A stretch of DNA of 64,000 nucleotides from Rhizobium etli CFN 42 (GCF_000092045.1 NC_007761.1:1181001-1245000), one strand, 5' to 3'. Counted from the first letter of the stretch, positions 36,194-45,021 are shown. The notes: generated by a model from the letters alone, not told the origin. Translations and numbers: made by a program.

Positions 36194-37204
36194 ATGAGAG
36201 CTGATGCGCTGCTTTATCCCACCCCGGAAGGGCTCTATTGCCCGGAAGGCGGCTTTTATGTCGATCCGGTGCGGCCTGTCGAACGGGCGCTCGTCACCCA
36301 CGGCCATTCCGATCACGCCCGGCCGGGCCATGTGAACGTGCTTGCCACCCGCCAGACGCTCGACATCATGCGCCTGCGTTATGGCGAGGGCTTCTGCGCC
36401 AGCGAGCAGGTTGCCGATTTCGGCGAGGAGCTGCTCATCAGCGGCGTCAAGGTAAGTTTTCATCCCGCCGGCCATGTGCTCGGCTCGGCCCAGATCGCCA
36501 TCGAGAAGAACGGCACCCGCATCGTCGTCTCCGGCGATTACAAGCGCCGCCCCGACCCGACTTGCGCGCCCTATGTGCCGGTCGCCTGCGATGTCTTCAT
36601 CACTGAGGCGACCTTCGGCCTGCCGGTCTTTCATCATCCAGATCCGATCGACGAAACCGGCAAGCTGCTGGCCTCGCTGCGGCAATTTCCCGAGCGCACC
36701 CATCTGGTCGGCGCCTACGCGCTCGGCAAGGCCCAGCGCGTCATCCGACTGCTGCGCGATGCCGGTTATGCCGAGCCGATCTATATCCACGGCGCCATGG
36801 AAAAGCTCTGCGACTATTATGTCGGCCAAGGCATCGATCTCGGCGAGCTGCAGCCCGCTACGATCGAAAGCCGCGACAAGTCCGCCTTCAAGGGCGCCGT
36901 CGTCATCGGCCCGTCATCGGCCTTCGCCGACCGCTGGGCCCGGCGTTTCAACGAGCCGCTGCCGGCCTTCGCCTCCGGCTGGATGATGGTGCGCCAGCGC
37001 GCCAAACAACTCGGCGTCGAACTGCCGCTGGTCATCTCCGACCATTGCGACTGGCCGGAACTGACCGAAACCATTCGCGAACTGCATCCGGCTGAGGTCT
37101 GGGTGACCCACGGCCGCGAGGAGGCCCTGGTGCGCTGGTGCCAGCTGCAAGGCATCAAGGCGAAGCCGTTGCATCTCGTGGGCTATGAGGATGAGGCGGA
37201 TTGA
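36194..37204 (+). CDS. Ligase-associated DNA exonuclease (metallo-beta-lactamase fold)
   Basis: A 336-residue metallo-beta-lactamase/beta-CASP-like protein. The metal motif THGHSDHARPGH (HxHxDH) occurs at about 34-45, with later GHVLGSAQ and GDYKRRPDPTC. This matches the family found next to bacterial ATP-dependent DNA ligases (TIGR04122 type), thought to trim DNA ends; it is related to mRNA 3'-processing nucleases and the Artemis/SNM1 group. The start at 36194 follows a weak site. The partner ligase gene lies 207 bases downstream, separated by a palindromic repeat. The helicase and phosphoesterase often found with them are not in this window. Confidence 0.88.
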   Translation: MRADALLYPTPEGLYCPEGGFYVDPVRPVERALVTHGHSDHARPGHVNVLATRQTLDIMRLRYGEGFCASEQVADFGEELLISGVKVSFHPAGHVLGSAQIAIEKNGTRIVVSGDYKRRPDPTCAPYVPVACDVFITEATFGLPVFHHPDPIDETGKLLASLRQFPERTHLVGAYALGKAQRVIRLLRDAGYAEPIYIHGAMEKLCDYYVGQGIDLGELQPATIESRDKSAFKGAVVIGPSSAFADRWARRFNEPLPAFASGWMMVRQRAKQLGVELPLVISDHCDWPELTETIRELHPAEVWVTHGREEALVRWCQLQGIKAKPLHLVGYEDEAD

Positions 37205-37226
37205 GGCGATGAGCCGTGTGCTGGAT

Positions 37227-37388
37227 CAAAACCCCTCCCCAACCCCTCCGCACAAGGGGGAGGGACTACTGTGTTGCGCCCACCGCATTTTACCTCAGAC
37301 GGCGCAGCATGCAGCAGCGTCGATTTGGGCCGACGCAGCGCCACGCGTTAGTCCCTCCCCCTTGTGGGGAGGGGTTGGGGAGGGGTCT
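37227..37388. repeat. Palindromic intergenic element between exonuclease and ligase genes
   Basis: Begins CCCTCCCCAACCCCTCCGC then ACAAGGGGGAGGGA; ends TCCCTCCCCCTTGTGGGGAG then GGGTTGGGGAGGGG. The two ends are inverted copies. The closing half (CGTTAGTCCCTCCCCCTTGT) recurs exactly at 57479-57502, so the two loci carry the same family. Confidence 0.75.
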
Positions 37389-37411
37389 TTTTCTCGAGCC
37401 TGGGGGCCGAC

Positions 37412-39037
37412 ATGAAAGCCTTCGCCGACCTGCTCGACCGTCTGGTTCTGACCCCCAGCCGCAACGGCAAACTCAAGCTGCTGACCGATTATTTCCGCGA
37501 CACGCCCGATCCGGACCGCGGCTACGGCCTTGCGGCGATCGCCGGCACTCTGGAGGTGCGCAACGTCAAGCCCGCCATGCTGCGCGAGCTGGTGCTGGAG
37601 CGCATGGACGAGGTGCTGTTCCACTATTCCTATGATTATGTCGGCGATCTCGCGGAGACCATCTCGCTCGTCTGGGACAATGAGCGGGATATCGACCGCT
37701 CGGCGCTTGCCCAGCCACGCCTGGGCGAGGTCGTCACCCGCATGAACGGTCTCGGCCGCACCGAAGTGCGCGGCTATGTCCGCGATCTGCTCGACCGGCT
37801 GGATTCCTCCGGCCGCTTCGCCTTCATCAAGCTTGCGACCGGCGCGCTTAGAATCGGCGTTTCCGCCCGTCTTGCCAAGCAGGCCTTGGCCGATCTCGGC
37901 GGCAAGGACGTCGCCGAGATCGAGACACTCTGGCACGGCCTGCAGCCGCCTTACGAGACGCTGTTCCAATGGCTGGCGGGCGGCGGCGACAAACCGGCCC
38001 TGGCTTCACCGGCGATCTTCCATTCGGTCATGCTCGCCAATGCGGTGGAGGAGGGGGACCTGACAGGTCTCGACCCGGCCGACTATGCCGCCGAATGGAA
38101 ATGGGACGGCATTCGCGTTCAGCTTTCCCGCTCCGGCGACCGGCGCAAGATCTATTCCCGCTCCGGCGACGACATATCGGGCGCCTTTCCCGATATTCTC
38201 GAGGCGATCAATTTTTCCGGCGTCGTCGACGGCGAGCTGCTGGTCGGCGGCACTGCCCGCTCCAACAGCCCGACCCGCACCTTTTCCGATCTGCAGCAGC
38301 GGCTGAACCGCAAGACGGTGACGGCGAAGATGCTCGACGACTACCCCGCCTTCATCCGCGCCTATGACATGCTTTTCGACGGCGAGGAGGATATTCGCGG
38401 CCGCAACTATGTCGATCGCCGCGAGCGTCTTTCCGATATCATCGACCGCGCCCCCCATGACCGGTTCGACCTCTCGCCGCTCGTGCCTTTCTCCTCATGG
38501 GAGGAGCTCGACGCTCTGCGTGCCGCCCCGCCCGATCCGGTCATCGAGGGCGTGATGATCAAGCGGCGCGACAGCATCTACCAGGCCGGGCGGATGAAAG
38601 GCCCGTGGTTCAAGTGGAAGCGTAATCCCTATAATGTCGATGCAGTGCTGATGTATGCACAGCGCGGCCACGGCAAGCGCTCCAGCTATTATTCCGATTT
38701 CACCTTCGGCGTCTGGGCCGATGACGAGGACGGCGAACAGCTGGTGCCGGTGGGAAAGGCCTATTTCGGTTTCACCGATGCCGAGCTCGAGCTGCTCGAC
38801 AAATTCGTGCGCAACAATACGACCGAGCGTTTCGGGCCGGTGCGGGCGGTGCGGGCCGACAGGGATTTCGGCTTCGTCGTCGAGGTGGCCTTCGAGGGTA
38901 TCAACCGCTCGACGCGGCACAAATCGGGGGTCGCAATGCGCTTCCCCCGCATCGCTCGCCTTCGCCCCGACAAACCTCCGTATGAGGCCGACCGGCTGCG
39001 CACGCTGATCGCCATGATCGACGCCAAGCCCGGCTGA
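37412..39037 (+). CDS. ATP-dependent DNA ligase
   Basis: A 541-residue ligase that seals nicks with ATP. The N-terminal DNA-binding domain is about 1-200. The adenylation domain has the active-site lysine in EWKWDGIRVQ (motif I, KxDG), motif IV-like EGVMIKRRDS, and motif V FKWKRNPY. The C-terminal OB domain ends near the basic SGVAMRFPRIARLRPDK. It is the ligase type paired with the exonuclease upstream and thought to act in DNA repair, beside the essential NAD-dependent LigA. The start at 37412 agrees with the family. It is unrelated to the Ku/LigD system. Confidence 0.92.
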   Translation: MKAFADLLDRLVLTPSRNGKLKLLTDYFRDTPDPDRGYGLAAIAGTLEVRNVKPAMLRELVLERMDEVLFHYSYDYVGDLAETISLVWDNERDIDRSALAQPRLGEVVTRMNGLGRTEVRGYVRDLLDRLDSSGRFAFIKLATGALRIGVSARLAKQALADLGGKDVAEIETLWHGLQPPYETLFQWLAGGGDKPALASPAIFHSVMLANAVEEGDLTGLDPADYAAEWKWDGIRVQLSRSGDRRKIYSRSGDDISGAFPDILEAINFSGVVDGELLVGGTARSNSPTRTFSDLQQRLNRKTVTAKMLDDYPAFIRAYDMLFDGEEDIRGRNYVDRRERLSDIIDRAPHDRFDLSPLVPFSSWEELDALRAAPPDPVIEGVMIKRRDSIYQAGRMKGPWFKWKRNPYNVDAVLMYAQRGHGKRSSYYSDFTFGVWADDEDGEQLVPVGKAYFGFTDAELELLDKFVRNNTTERFGPVRAVRADRDFGFVVEVAFEGINRSTRHKSGVAMRFPRIARLRPDKPPYEADRLRTLIAMIDAKPG

Positions 39038-39153
39038 GCCGATGGGCCTGCGCAACAATGACGCAGGGCAATATTTTCAACATCATGTGTATTGGCGGCG
39101 CCAGTTTTCCGGTGCAAATCTGATGTGCCGGGAGGTGATTTGGGTGCTGCGTC

Positions 39154-40077
39154 ATGAGCTCGCATGAACAAAATTCCTTTTTCCGCCAACGCCGCGCCGT
39201 CCTGGCGGGGCTTGCCGGTGCGCTCGTCCTGCCGCGCATGGCCGCCGCTTTCGATGTGCCGGACGAGCCGCGCCTTGCCAAGCACGACTATGCCGCGGTC
39301 CGCCGCCGGTTCCGCACGAAACTCCTGCAGAAGGGGCCGGCGCCGGACAAATACGAACCGCTGACCGCGCCTGCCGACGCCGAGAAGATCTTCTACCGCT
39401 CCGGCTATGGCGGCGAGCTGGAACTGGCCGCCTGGGTCTCCAGATACAAGCGCGGTCGCACCGCCAGCCCCGCCGTGCTCTTCCTGCATGGCGGCAATGC
39501 GATGGGCATCGGCCACTGGCAGCTGATGAAGCCCTATATGGATGCGGGTTATGTCGTGATGATGCCGTCGCTGCGCGGCGAGAACGGCCAGATGGGCAAT
39601 TTCTCCGGCTTCTACGATGAGGTCGACGATGTGCTGGCCGCCACCGAGCGCCTGGCGCATCTGCCGGGCGTCGATCCCGGCCGCCTGTTCATCGCCGGCC
39701 ATAGCATCGGCGGCACGCTGACCATGCTGACGGCGATGAGCACCCATAAATTCCGCGCCGCCGCGCCGATATCGGGCAATCCCAACGCCTTCCGCTTCTT
39801 CAGCCGCTATCCCCAGGACATTCGTTTCGACGACAGCAATGCGCATGAATTCGAGGTGCGTTCGGCGCTCTGTTACGCCCACAGCTTCAAATGCCCCATC
39901 CGGGTGGTTCACGGCACGGAAGAGTCGCATTTCAACGACCGCGCCGATCTGCTCGCTCGCCGCGCCCGCGCCGCGGGCATCCACATCGAAACCGACACCG
40001 TCACCGGCAACCACACCTCGGCGCTGCCGGCCGAGATCGAACAGAGCATCCGCTTCTTCCATGGAGTGGCGGCCTGA
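39154..40077 (+). CDS. Exported alpha/beta hydrolase (dipeptidyl peptidase-like)
   Basis: A 307-residue protein. The N-terminus has RQRRAVLAGLAGALVLPRMA, a Tat-type signal with the twin arginine at 13-14. The mature part is an alpha/beta-hydrolase of the prolyl-oligopeptidase group: FLHGGNAMGIGHW, nucleophile motif GHSIGG, a possible acid in VVHGTEESHF and His in VTGNHTSAL. It probably cleaves an ester or peptide in the periplasm. Stand-alone gene; 116 bases separate it from the ligase gene. Confidence 0.82.
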   Translation: MSSHEQNSFFRQRRAVLAGLAGALVLPRMAAAFDVPDEPRLAKHDYAAVRRRFRTKLLQKGPAPDKYEPLTAPADAEKIFYRSGYGGELELAAWVSRYKRGRTASPAVLFLHGGNAMGIGHWQLMKPYMDAGYVVMMPSLRGENGQMGNFSGFYDEVDDVLAATERLAHLPGVDPGRLFIAGHSIGGTLTMLTAMSTHKFRAAAPISGNPNAFRFFSRYPQDIRFDDSNAHEFEVRSALCYAHSFKCPIRVVHGTEESHFNDRADLLARRARAAGIHIETDTVTGNHTSALPAEIEQSIRFFHGVAA

Positions 40078-40126
40078 TTTTTCGCCGCCGCTTCAAATGC
40101 AGGCCCATTGGGCCTATATTCCCCGT

Positions 40127-40351
40127 ATGACGACGGACGCAGAGACCATGATCGTGCCGAACGACTTCCCCGAGCTGAAAGGGCTCGTCTGGAATCGTGA
40201 CCCCGCGCGCGCGATACCTGCCTCGGAGGTTTTTGCGCTGTATGAACGCAACTGGCGTTTCGTCGATGCTAGCAGGCTGACTGAGCGGGAGAAGCGACTG
40301 ATCCGCCATCTGACCGCCGCCTATGGCAACGGCGTCCTGCTCGTCTCCTGA
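40127..40351 (+). CDS. 74-residue protein upstream of AbiEii-like gene
   Basis: A small acidic-to-neutral protein (MTTDAETMIVPNDFPELKGL, then ALYERNWRFVDASRLTEREK and RLIRHLTAAYGNGVLLVS). A start at 40148 is also possible. There is no hydrophobic segment and no helix-turn-helix I can name. It ends 55 bases before the AbiEii-like gene in the same direction and is likely co-transcribed with it, so it may be a partner or antitoxin. It is much smaller than the usual AbiEi antitoxin. Function unknown. Confidence 0.65.
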   Translation: MTTDAETMIVPNDFPELKGLVWNRDPARAIPASEVFALYERNWRFVDASRLTEREKRLIRHLTAAYGNGVLLVS

Positions 40352-40406
40352 TTTTCCGTTTCTTTATCCTTCGTATTTAGGCTTGGGCGGAAACCAGGTG
40401 GCCATT

Positions 40407-41105
40407 ATGGAATTCAGACGTCCCGAACATCGCACCATCGCTGCGGCCCTTCGGCTGATGCGGGCGGATTTTTTTCTGGCCAATAAGTGTTGGTTTGCCG
40501 GCGGAACAGCCATCGTCATGAATCTCGATGAATACCGGCTGTCGCTTGACGTCGATTTTCTCTGTGCGGATGGCGAAGGATATCGCGTCCTGCGCCTGGC
40601 GGCGATCGAAAGCGGAGCAGGAGCCTTTTTCGGAGAGCCGGTCACGACGCTCAGGGACTTCAGGACCGACCAATACGGCATACGTACGGTCCTTACTCTC
40701 CAAGATCAGGCTATTCGCTTCGAAATCGTGCGTGAGGCGCGGATCGCGCTTGAAGGCACTTTCGATTCGCGACTGAACGTTCCAATGCTGTCGCTGCCTG
40801 ACATGTTTGCCGAAAAGCTGCTCGCCAACGCAGACCGCTGCCAGGACAGGACTGTCGCCTACCGTGATGCTATCGATCTGGGGATGCTTCTCACCCGCTA
40901 CGTGGAGATTCCCACTGTCGCCGTTCTGAAGGCGACCGAAGCTTATGGCCAGGACATCGAACGCAAGATCGGCTGGGTCCTGGCGAAGCTTAAGGAAGAG
41001 ACGGAATTGAGGCATGCCGCAAGCGTCCTGCAGATGGACGGCGATCTTGCCGTACGGGCAATTGCCGCCCTTCGCCGCGAAGCGCAACGGCTCTGGTCCG
41101 TTTAA
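40407..41105 (+). CDS. AbiEii/AbiGii-family nucleotidyltransferase
   Basis: A 232-residue protein. The minimal nucleotidyltransferase core is visible: FAGGTAIVM (Gly32-Gly33) and RLSLDVDFL (Arg44, Ser46, Asp48, Asp50), followed by PDMFAEKLLANADR. This matches the toxin family of type IV toxin-antitoxin and abortive-infection systems, whose members transfer nucleotides to tRNA or other acceptors. The start at 40407 fits the family; a frame to 40323 overlaps the upstream gene. No AbiEi-like antitoxin is present; the 74-residue protein upstream is the only candidate partner. Confidence 0.82.
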   Translation: MEFRRPEHRTIAAALRLMRADFFLANKCWFAGGTAIVMNLDEYRLSLDVDFLCADGEGYRVLRLAAIESGAGAFFGEPVTTLRDFRTDQYGIRTVLTLQDQAIRFEIVREARIALEGTFDSRLNVPMLSLPDMFAEKLLANADRCQDRTVAYRDAIDLGMLLTRYVEIPTVAVLKATEAYGQDIERKIGWVLAKLKEETELRHAASVLQMDGDLAVRAIAALRREAQRLWSV

Positions 41106-41203
41106 TCTCCCGGCTTTTCCCCCGACGCCAGCCTCGCGCCAGCCGCGGGTGCCATCCTGCCGGCAGATATCGCTGTCTTGCCGATCGTTGATAGGGTGGT
41201 CCC

Positions 41204-42010
41204 ATGAATTTTCTGCGCCGGGTTTTCCCGATTGCCGGGCTTATGATTGCTGTCGCGCCGCTCAGTGGCTGCAACATCCTGATCCCCGATGTCGCCGCCG
41301 ATTCGCCCGCCCGCTTCGTCCAGGAAACCTCGCCGGTCTTCTACCAGCCGCCGGGCGTCGATCCGCGCCGGGTGCGGCCGATCCCCGATCAGCCGGTGCC
41401 GCAGACGCGCGAACTCTACAAGACCCAGTTCCACCAGACCTACGGCCTGCCCGTCACGAACCCGCTGCATATGGCGATGTATGGCGAACTGCGCGACGAG
41501 GATTTCACCCTGCCGGCGATTCCTGTCAGCCGCGTTCAGCCACAATTCCTGCGTCAGGAGGTCGACTATCAGACGATCGAGCGCCCCGGCACCGTCGTCG
41601 TCGATACCAAGGCGCGTTTCCTCTATTTCGTCGAGCCTAACGGCAAGGCGATGCGCTACGGCGTCGGGCTCGGCCGCGACGGTTACGCCTGGTCGGGCCG
41701 TGGCGTCATCCAGTGGAAGCAGAAATGGCCGCGCTGGACGCCGCCGGTCGAAATGGTCTCGCGCCAGCCGGAAGTTCGCGCCTTTTCGGCGGAAAACGGC
41801 GGCATGAATCCCGGGCTTCAGAACCCGCTTGGCGCGCGCGCCATGTATATCTTCAAGGACGGCCAGGATACGCTCTATCGCATCCACGGCACGCCCGACT
41901 GGCAGTCGATCGGCAAGGCGACATCGTCGGGCTGCGTGCGCATGCTGAACCAGGACGTCGTCGACCTCTACGACCGGCTTCCCGCAAAGGCGGAGATCGT
42001 TGTGATGTAG
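41204..42010 (+). CDS. L,D-transpeptidase, lipoprotein
   Basis: A 268-residue YkuD-domain protein that makes 3-3 crosslinks in peptidoglycan or links proteins to it. The signal FLRRVFPIAGLMIAVAPLSG is followed by a lipobox cysteine (LSGC), so it is probably an anchored lipoprotein. The catalytic motif runs from His228 (HGTPDWQSIGKA) to Cys244 in SSGCVRMLNQD. It is the first of two tandem paralogues; the second starts 137 bases downstream. The two share the stretch GVIQWKQKWPRW / GVIQWRQKWPRW. Confidence 0.93.
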   Translation: MNFLRRVFPIAGLMIAVAPLSGCNILIPDVAADSPARFVQETSPVFYQPPGVDPRRVRPIPDQPVPQTRELYKTQFHQTYGLPVTNPLHMAMYGELRDEDFTLPAIPVSRVQPQFLRQEVDYQTIERPGTVVVDTKARFLYFVEPNGKAMRYGVGLGRDGYAWSGRGVIQWKQKWPRWTPPVEMVSRQPEVRAFSAENGGMNPGLQNPLGARAMYIFKDGQDTLYRIHGTPDWQSIGKATSSGCVRMLNQDVVDLYDRLPAKAEIVVM

Positions 42011-42147
42011 CGCTGCAACAGCGCTCTTCATATCGTCGGTTCCACCAGGAACACGTCTGCGTGAAGCTATGGTTTATTTGGCGCAAGCCGATAGATTTCA
42101 TGATGTCGTAATGGATTCCCGCATCAACAGGAAATCAGTCCCGCGTC

Positions 42148-42882
42148 ATGAGTTCCGATAGACATCTTTCCCGCCGCAGCTTTCTCTCCCTTTCGGCACT
42201 GACCGCCGCCTCGGCGCTCACCGGCTGCGCCTCTTCCGCCAACACCGTGACATCGGGCGACACGTCGATCATCTACCGTTCGCCGGGCCGCCTGTTCCAG
42301 TCGCCGGCAGCCTCGAGCGTGCCGAGCGGCCCCGAGCTTGCCGTGATGTACGGCCCGATCGAAGACGGCGGCTTCCTCATTCCCGCCGTTCCCTATGAAC
42401 AGATCGATCCGCGCTACTATCGCCAGCGTGTCCTCGACCCCACCGGCCAGCCGCCGGGCACCATCGTCGTCGATACGCCGTCGCGCTTCCTCTATCTCGT
42501 CCAGGCCGACGGCATGGCGATGCGCTACGGCGTCGGCATCGGCCGCGAGGGCTTCGCCTGGCAGGGGTCGGGCGTCATCCAGTGGCGTCAGAAATGGCCG
42601 CGCTGGAAGCCGCCGAACGAGATGGTCGCCCGTCAGCCGGAACTGGTCAAATATTCGATCGAGAACGGCGGCATGGAGCCGGGCCTGAAGAACCCGCTCG
42701 GCGCCCGCGCCCTTTATATCTTCTCGAACGGCGAGGACACGCTCTACCGCCTGCACGGCAACCCCGACTGGCGCTCGATCGGCAAGGCCGTCTCCTCGGG
42801 CTGCGTCAGGCTGTTGAACCAGGATATCATCGATCTCTACGACCGCGTCCCGACAAAGGCGCCGATCGTCGTCTGGCAGTAA
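42148..42882 (+). CDS. L,D-transpeptidase, Tat-type lipoprotein
   Basis: A 244-residue YkuD-domain protein, paralogue of the gene upstream. The N-terminus has a Tat motif SRRSFLSLSALTAASALTG followed by the lipobox Cys (LTGC), in contrast to the Sec-type signal of its neighbour. The catalytic region HGNPDWRSIGKAVSSGCVR has the nucleophile Cys219. Duplication followed by a change of export route is the simplest reading. Both enzymes probably act on periplasmic peptidoglycan. Confidence 0.93.
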   Translation: MSSDRHLSRRSFLSLSALTAASALTGCASSANTVTSGDTSIIYRSPGRLFQSPAASSVPSGPELAVMYGPIEDGGFLIPAVPYEQIDPRYYRQRVLDPTGQPPGTIVVDTPSRFLYLVQADGMAMRYGVGIGREGFAWQGSGVIQWRQKWPRWKPPNEMVARQPELVKYSIENGGMEPGLKNPLGARALYIFSNGEDTLYRLHGNPDWRSIGKAVSSGCVRLLNQDIIDLYDRVPTKAPIVVWQ

Positions 42883-43131
42883 CTGCCGCTGAGGCGGCCG
42901 CGATCCGGCCGCCTCAGCTCGCTTCGTCCGGCATCTGTCGTCCGCCCGGAGAAGTTTTATTTTCGAGATAGCATTGCTTAATTCGATAAACAGCCTACAT
43001 GGGGCCTATCGAATATTGCTTGCGACCTTTGTCCGTGCGCTGAATGCGCTTCGTCAGATCTCTCTCAACATCGATATTGCCCGCGGACATCCTTCCCCGG
43101 GTGCACTCTAACGGTTGAAAAGGAGATCGTT

Positions 43132-43341
43132 ATGAATTCAGGCGTCGTCAAGTGGTTCAATGGCACCAAGGGTTTTGGCTTCATCCAGCCCGACGATGGT
43201 TCCACGGATGTTTTCGTCCACATTTCGGCAGTCGAACGCGCCGGCATGCGCGAACTGACCGAAGGCCAGAAGGTCCGCTACGATCTGGTCCGCGACAAGC
43301 GGTCCGGCAAGAATTCGGCCGATAACCTTCAGGCCGCATGA
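43132..43341 (+). CDS. Cold-shock domain protein (CspA-like)
   Basis: A 69-residue protein of the CspA family. It carries RNP1 KGFGFIQ and RNP2 DVFVHIS, the aromatic nucleic-acid-binding patches, starting from [20 protein letters not shown]. It is preceded by AAAAGGAGATCGTT. About 250 bases upstream are noncoding and include AT-rich sequence, consistent with the long 5' leader typical of such genes. A single-stranded RNA/DNA chaperone role is well established for the family. A good terminator follows at 43446. Confidence 0.96.
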   Translation: MNSGVVKWFNGTKGFGFIQPDDGSTDVFVHISAVERAGMRELTEGQKVRYDLVRDKRSGKNSADNLQAA

Positions 43342-43445
43342 TTGCCGTTCGTCTGGGCTGACCACGGATTGCGGCGAGCTGACCACGGATGTACTGGCAG
43401 CGCGCTGACCATCAAAGGCAGCTTTGTGGCTGAATGACTGAAAGA

Positions 43446-43470
43446 GGTCGGGTTCAAGCCCGGCCTTTTT
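43446..43470 (+). terminator. Intrinsic terminator after csp gene
   Basis: GGTCGGG pairs with CCCGGCC around the loop TTCAAG (one G-U pair), directly followed by TTTTT and then GTTTT. Clear intrinsic terminator, 105 bases after the stop codon. Between stop and hairpin the sequence GCTGACCACGGAT is present twice (about 43358 and 43380). Confidence 0.85.
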
Positions 43471-43509
43471 GTTTTGAAATTGAGCAGCCGAAGAGTTGAG
43501 GGACGCTGA

Positions 43510-43794
43510 ATGAGCAGATCAAGCTATAGAGTCGGCGACATGATCGTGCTGAAGTCCGGCCTGACCCGCACGGCAAAGGCAGACAAGCGTTGCCGGATCG
43601 CCAGCATCCTGCCCAACGATCACGGGCACGTGCAATATCGCGTTCAGTTCACAGGCGAGAATTTCGAGCGCCGCATCACCGAGGACGATATCGACATCGG
43701 GGAATCGCCGCGGCGGGCGTCACTCGAGGCGGCTGCCAAAGCCGATGACGCCGAGCCGTGGCTGAAATTTTCGGGAATCCGCATGGGCAAGTAG
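43510..43794 (+). CDS. 94-residue protein, unknown
   Basis: A basic-to-neutral protein ([20 protein letters not shown], then [20 protein letters not shown] and a polar tail). The pattern resembles a small SH3-like or KOW-like beta fold ([10 protein letters not shown] ... YRVQF), possibly RNA-binding, but I cannot name a family. It lies between csp and rpsU, which is a common place for small translation-linked genes in rhizobia. No strong ribosome-binding site (GAGGGACGCTGA precedes the ATG). Confidence 0.65.
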   Translation: MSRSSYRVGDMIVLKSGLTRTAKADKRCRIASILPNDHGHVQYRVQFTGENFERRITEDDIDIGESPRRASLEAAAKADDAEPWLKFSGIRMGK

Positions 43795-43849
43795 CCCACC
43801 ATTTTCATCATATGACAGCGGCCTCGCCGCCAACAGGAAGGATATTCGT

Positions 43850-44086
43850 TTGCAGGTACTCGTCAGGGATAACAATGTCGATCAGGCGTTGCGTGTGCTT
43901 AAGAAAAAGATGCAGCGCGAAGGACTTTTCCGGGAAATGAAAGCGCGCAGCGCCTATGAGAAGCCGTCGGAGAAGCGTGCCCGCGAAAAGGGGGAGGCCG
44001 TTCGCCGCCAGCGCAAGCTTGCCCGCAAGAAGCTGCAGCGCGAGGGCCTGCTGCCGGCGCCGAAAAAGGCTGTCCGCGCTCGCTGA
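43850..44086 (+). CDS. rpsU: 30S ribosomal protein S21
   Basis: A 78-residue S21. The start [20 protein letters not shown] and the basic tail ([20 protein letters not shown]) are family hallmarks of alphaproteobacterial S21. It binds the small subunit near the anti-Shine-Dalgarno region and aids initiation. The start is a TTG at 43850, preceded by AGGAAGGATATTCG; no in-frame ATG or GTG precedes it and the family alignment begins exactly there. A TTG start is unusual for a ribosomal protein and may be a means of autoregulation. Confidence 0.95.
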   Translation: MQVLVRDNNVDQALRVLKKKMQREGLFREMKARSAYEKPSEKRAREKGEAVRRQRKLARKKLQREGLLPAPKKAVRAR

Positions 44087-44226
44087 TCCGGCCGTGGCAT
44101 GCCGGCCGTGGTGTCACGGGCCGGTCGCCACATCTCGGCTTTGTGGAATCGCGTCCTGGCCGTAAGATGATGTTGGCAGCCGCAATGCAAGGATCAAACG
44201 CCGCCATCATCTGAGAAAGGGGGCAC

Positions 44227-44463
44227 ATGACCGCCACCAAGGGAGAATTCTTCAACCCCGCCAAGCTGTCGTCCCGCGACAAGGCGGAGGCCACCGATCA
44301 CACGGCGCGCGCCATTATCGCAGCCGAGGCATCGGCCCGCGACAAGAAGACGGAGAAGCTGAGGGCGCTGCGTCTGCAGCAGGCCGCCGAAGGGGCGGAA
44401 GCCTCACCTCCGCCTGCAAAAAAGCGGCGCTCAACTGCGAAGGTCGCAAAGCGGCGCTCCTGA
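44227..44463 (+). CDS. Small basic protein, 78 residues
   Basis: MTATKGEFFNPAKLSSRDKA at the start and a lysine/arginine-rich end (PPPAKKRRSTAKVAKRRS). The tail resembles histone-like or ribosome-associated basic tails. AAGGGGGCAC precedes the ATG at 44227. It follows rpsU by 140 bases in the same direction. Not recognised beyond being conserved-looking; nucleic-acid binding is a guess from composition. Confidence 0.6.
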   Translation: MTATKGEFFNPAKLSSRDKAEATDHTARAIIAAEASARDKKTEKLRALRLQQAAEGAEASPPPAKKRRSTAKVAKRRS

Positions 44464-44500
44464 TCCTGCCATAGCCGCCATGGGCTCGGGGCAGGGACTT

Positions 44501-44983
44501 TCAGCCCTCGCCGGCCCGGCCGAGATTGGCCCGCAGCCGGTGCAGCATGTCGCGCATCTCGGCCATTTCCTCGATCGTGCAGCCGGCGGCTTTTCCGATC
44601 GCCGTCATGATCGTATCGACCTCTCCCTTCATCGCTTCGCCCTTCGGCGTCAGCGACACGATCACCTGCCGCTCGTCGCGCAGATCGCGGATGCGCTTGA
44701 TCAGCCCGCTCTGTTCCAGCCGTTTCAACAGCGGCGACAGCGTGCCGGAATCGAGGTCCAACTGCTCGCCGATCGTCTTCACTGGCAGGGCGCTGCGTTC
44801 CCACAGCACCAGCATCACCAGATATTGCGGATAGGTGAGACCGACCCTGTCGAGGATCGGTTTATAGGCCCGGGTAAAAGCATGCGCCGTCGCGTAGACG
44901 GCGAAGCATAGCTGCTTTTCCAGCCGCTTCTCCTCCTCAGGTATCTCCATCGTCTTTGTCGTTTGCGCTTTCATATTCGTCAT
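44501..44983 (-). CDS. ohrR: Organic peroxide sensor, MarR family
   Basis: OhrR represses ohr until an organic hydroperoxide oxidises its reactive cysteine. The MarR winged helix (LTYPQYLVMLVLWERSALPV, then IGEQLDLDSGTLSPLLKRLE and RDERQVIVSLT) is clear. The sensor cysteine is in KQLCFAVYATAHAFTRAY, in the N-terminal helix, as in all OhrR proteins. The start at 44983 follows GGAG; starts at 44974 or 44950 are possible. Divergent from ohr with a 125-base gap containing palindromic operators. Confidence 0.94.
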   Translation of the reverse strand: MTNMKAQTTKTMEIPEEEKRLEKQLCFAVYATAHAFTRAYKPILDRVGLTYPQYLVMLVLWERSALPVKTIGEQLDLDSGTLSPLLKRLEQSGLIKRIRDLRDERQVIVSLTPKGEAMKGEVDTIMTAIGKAAGCTIEEMAEMRDMLHRLRANLGRAGEG

Positions 44984-45021
44984 CCCCGAGGCTCCGATTG
45001 TCCTCTTTCCACTCTTGAAAT

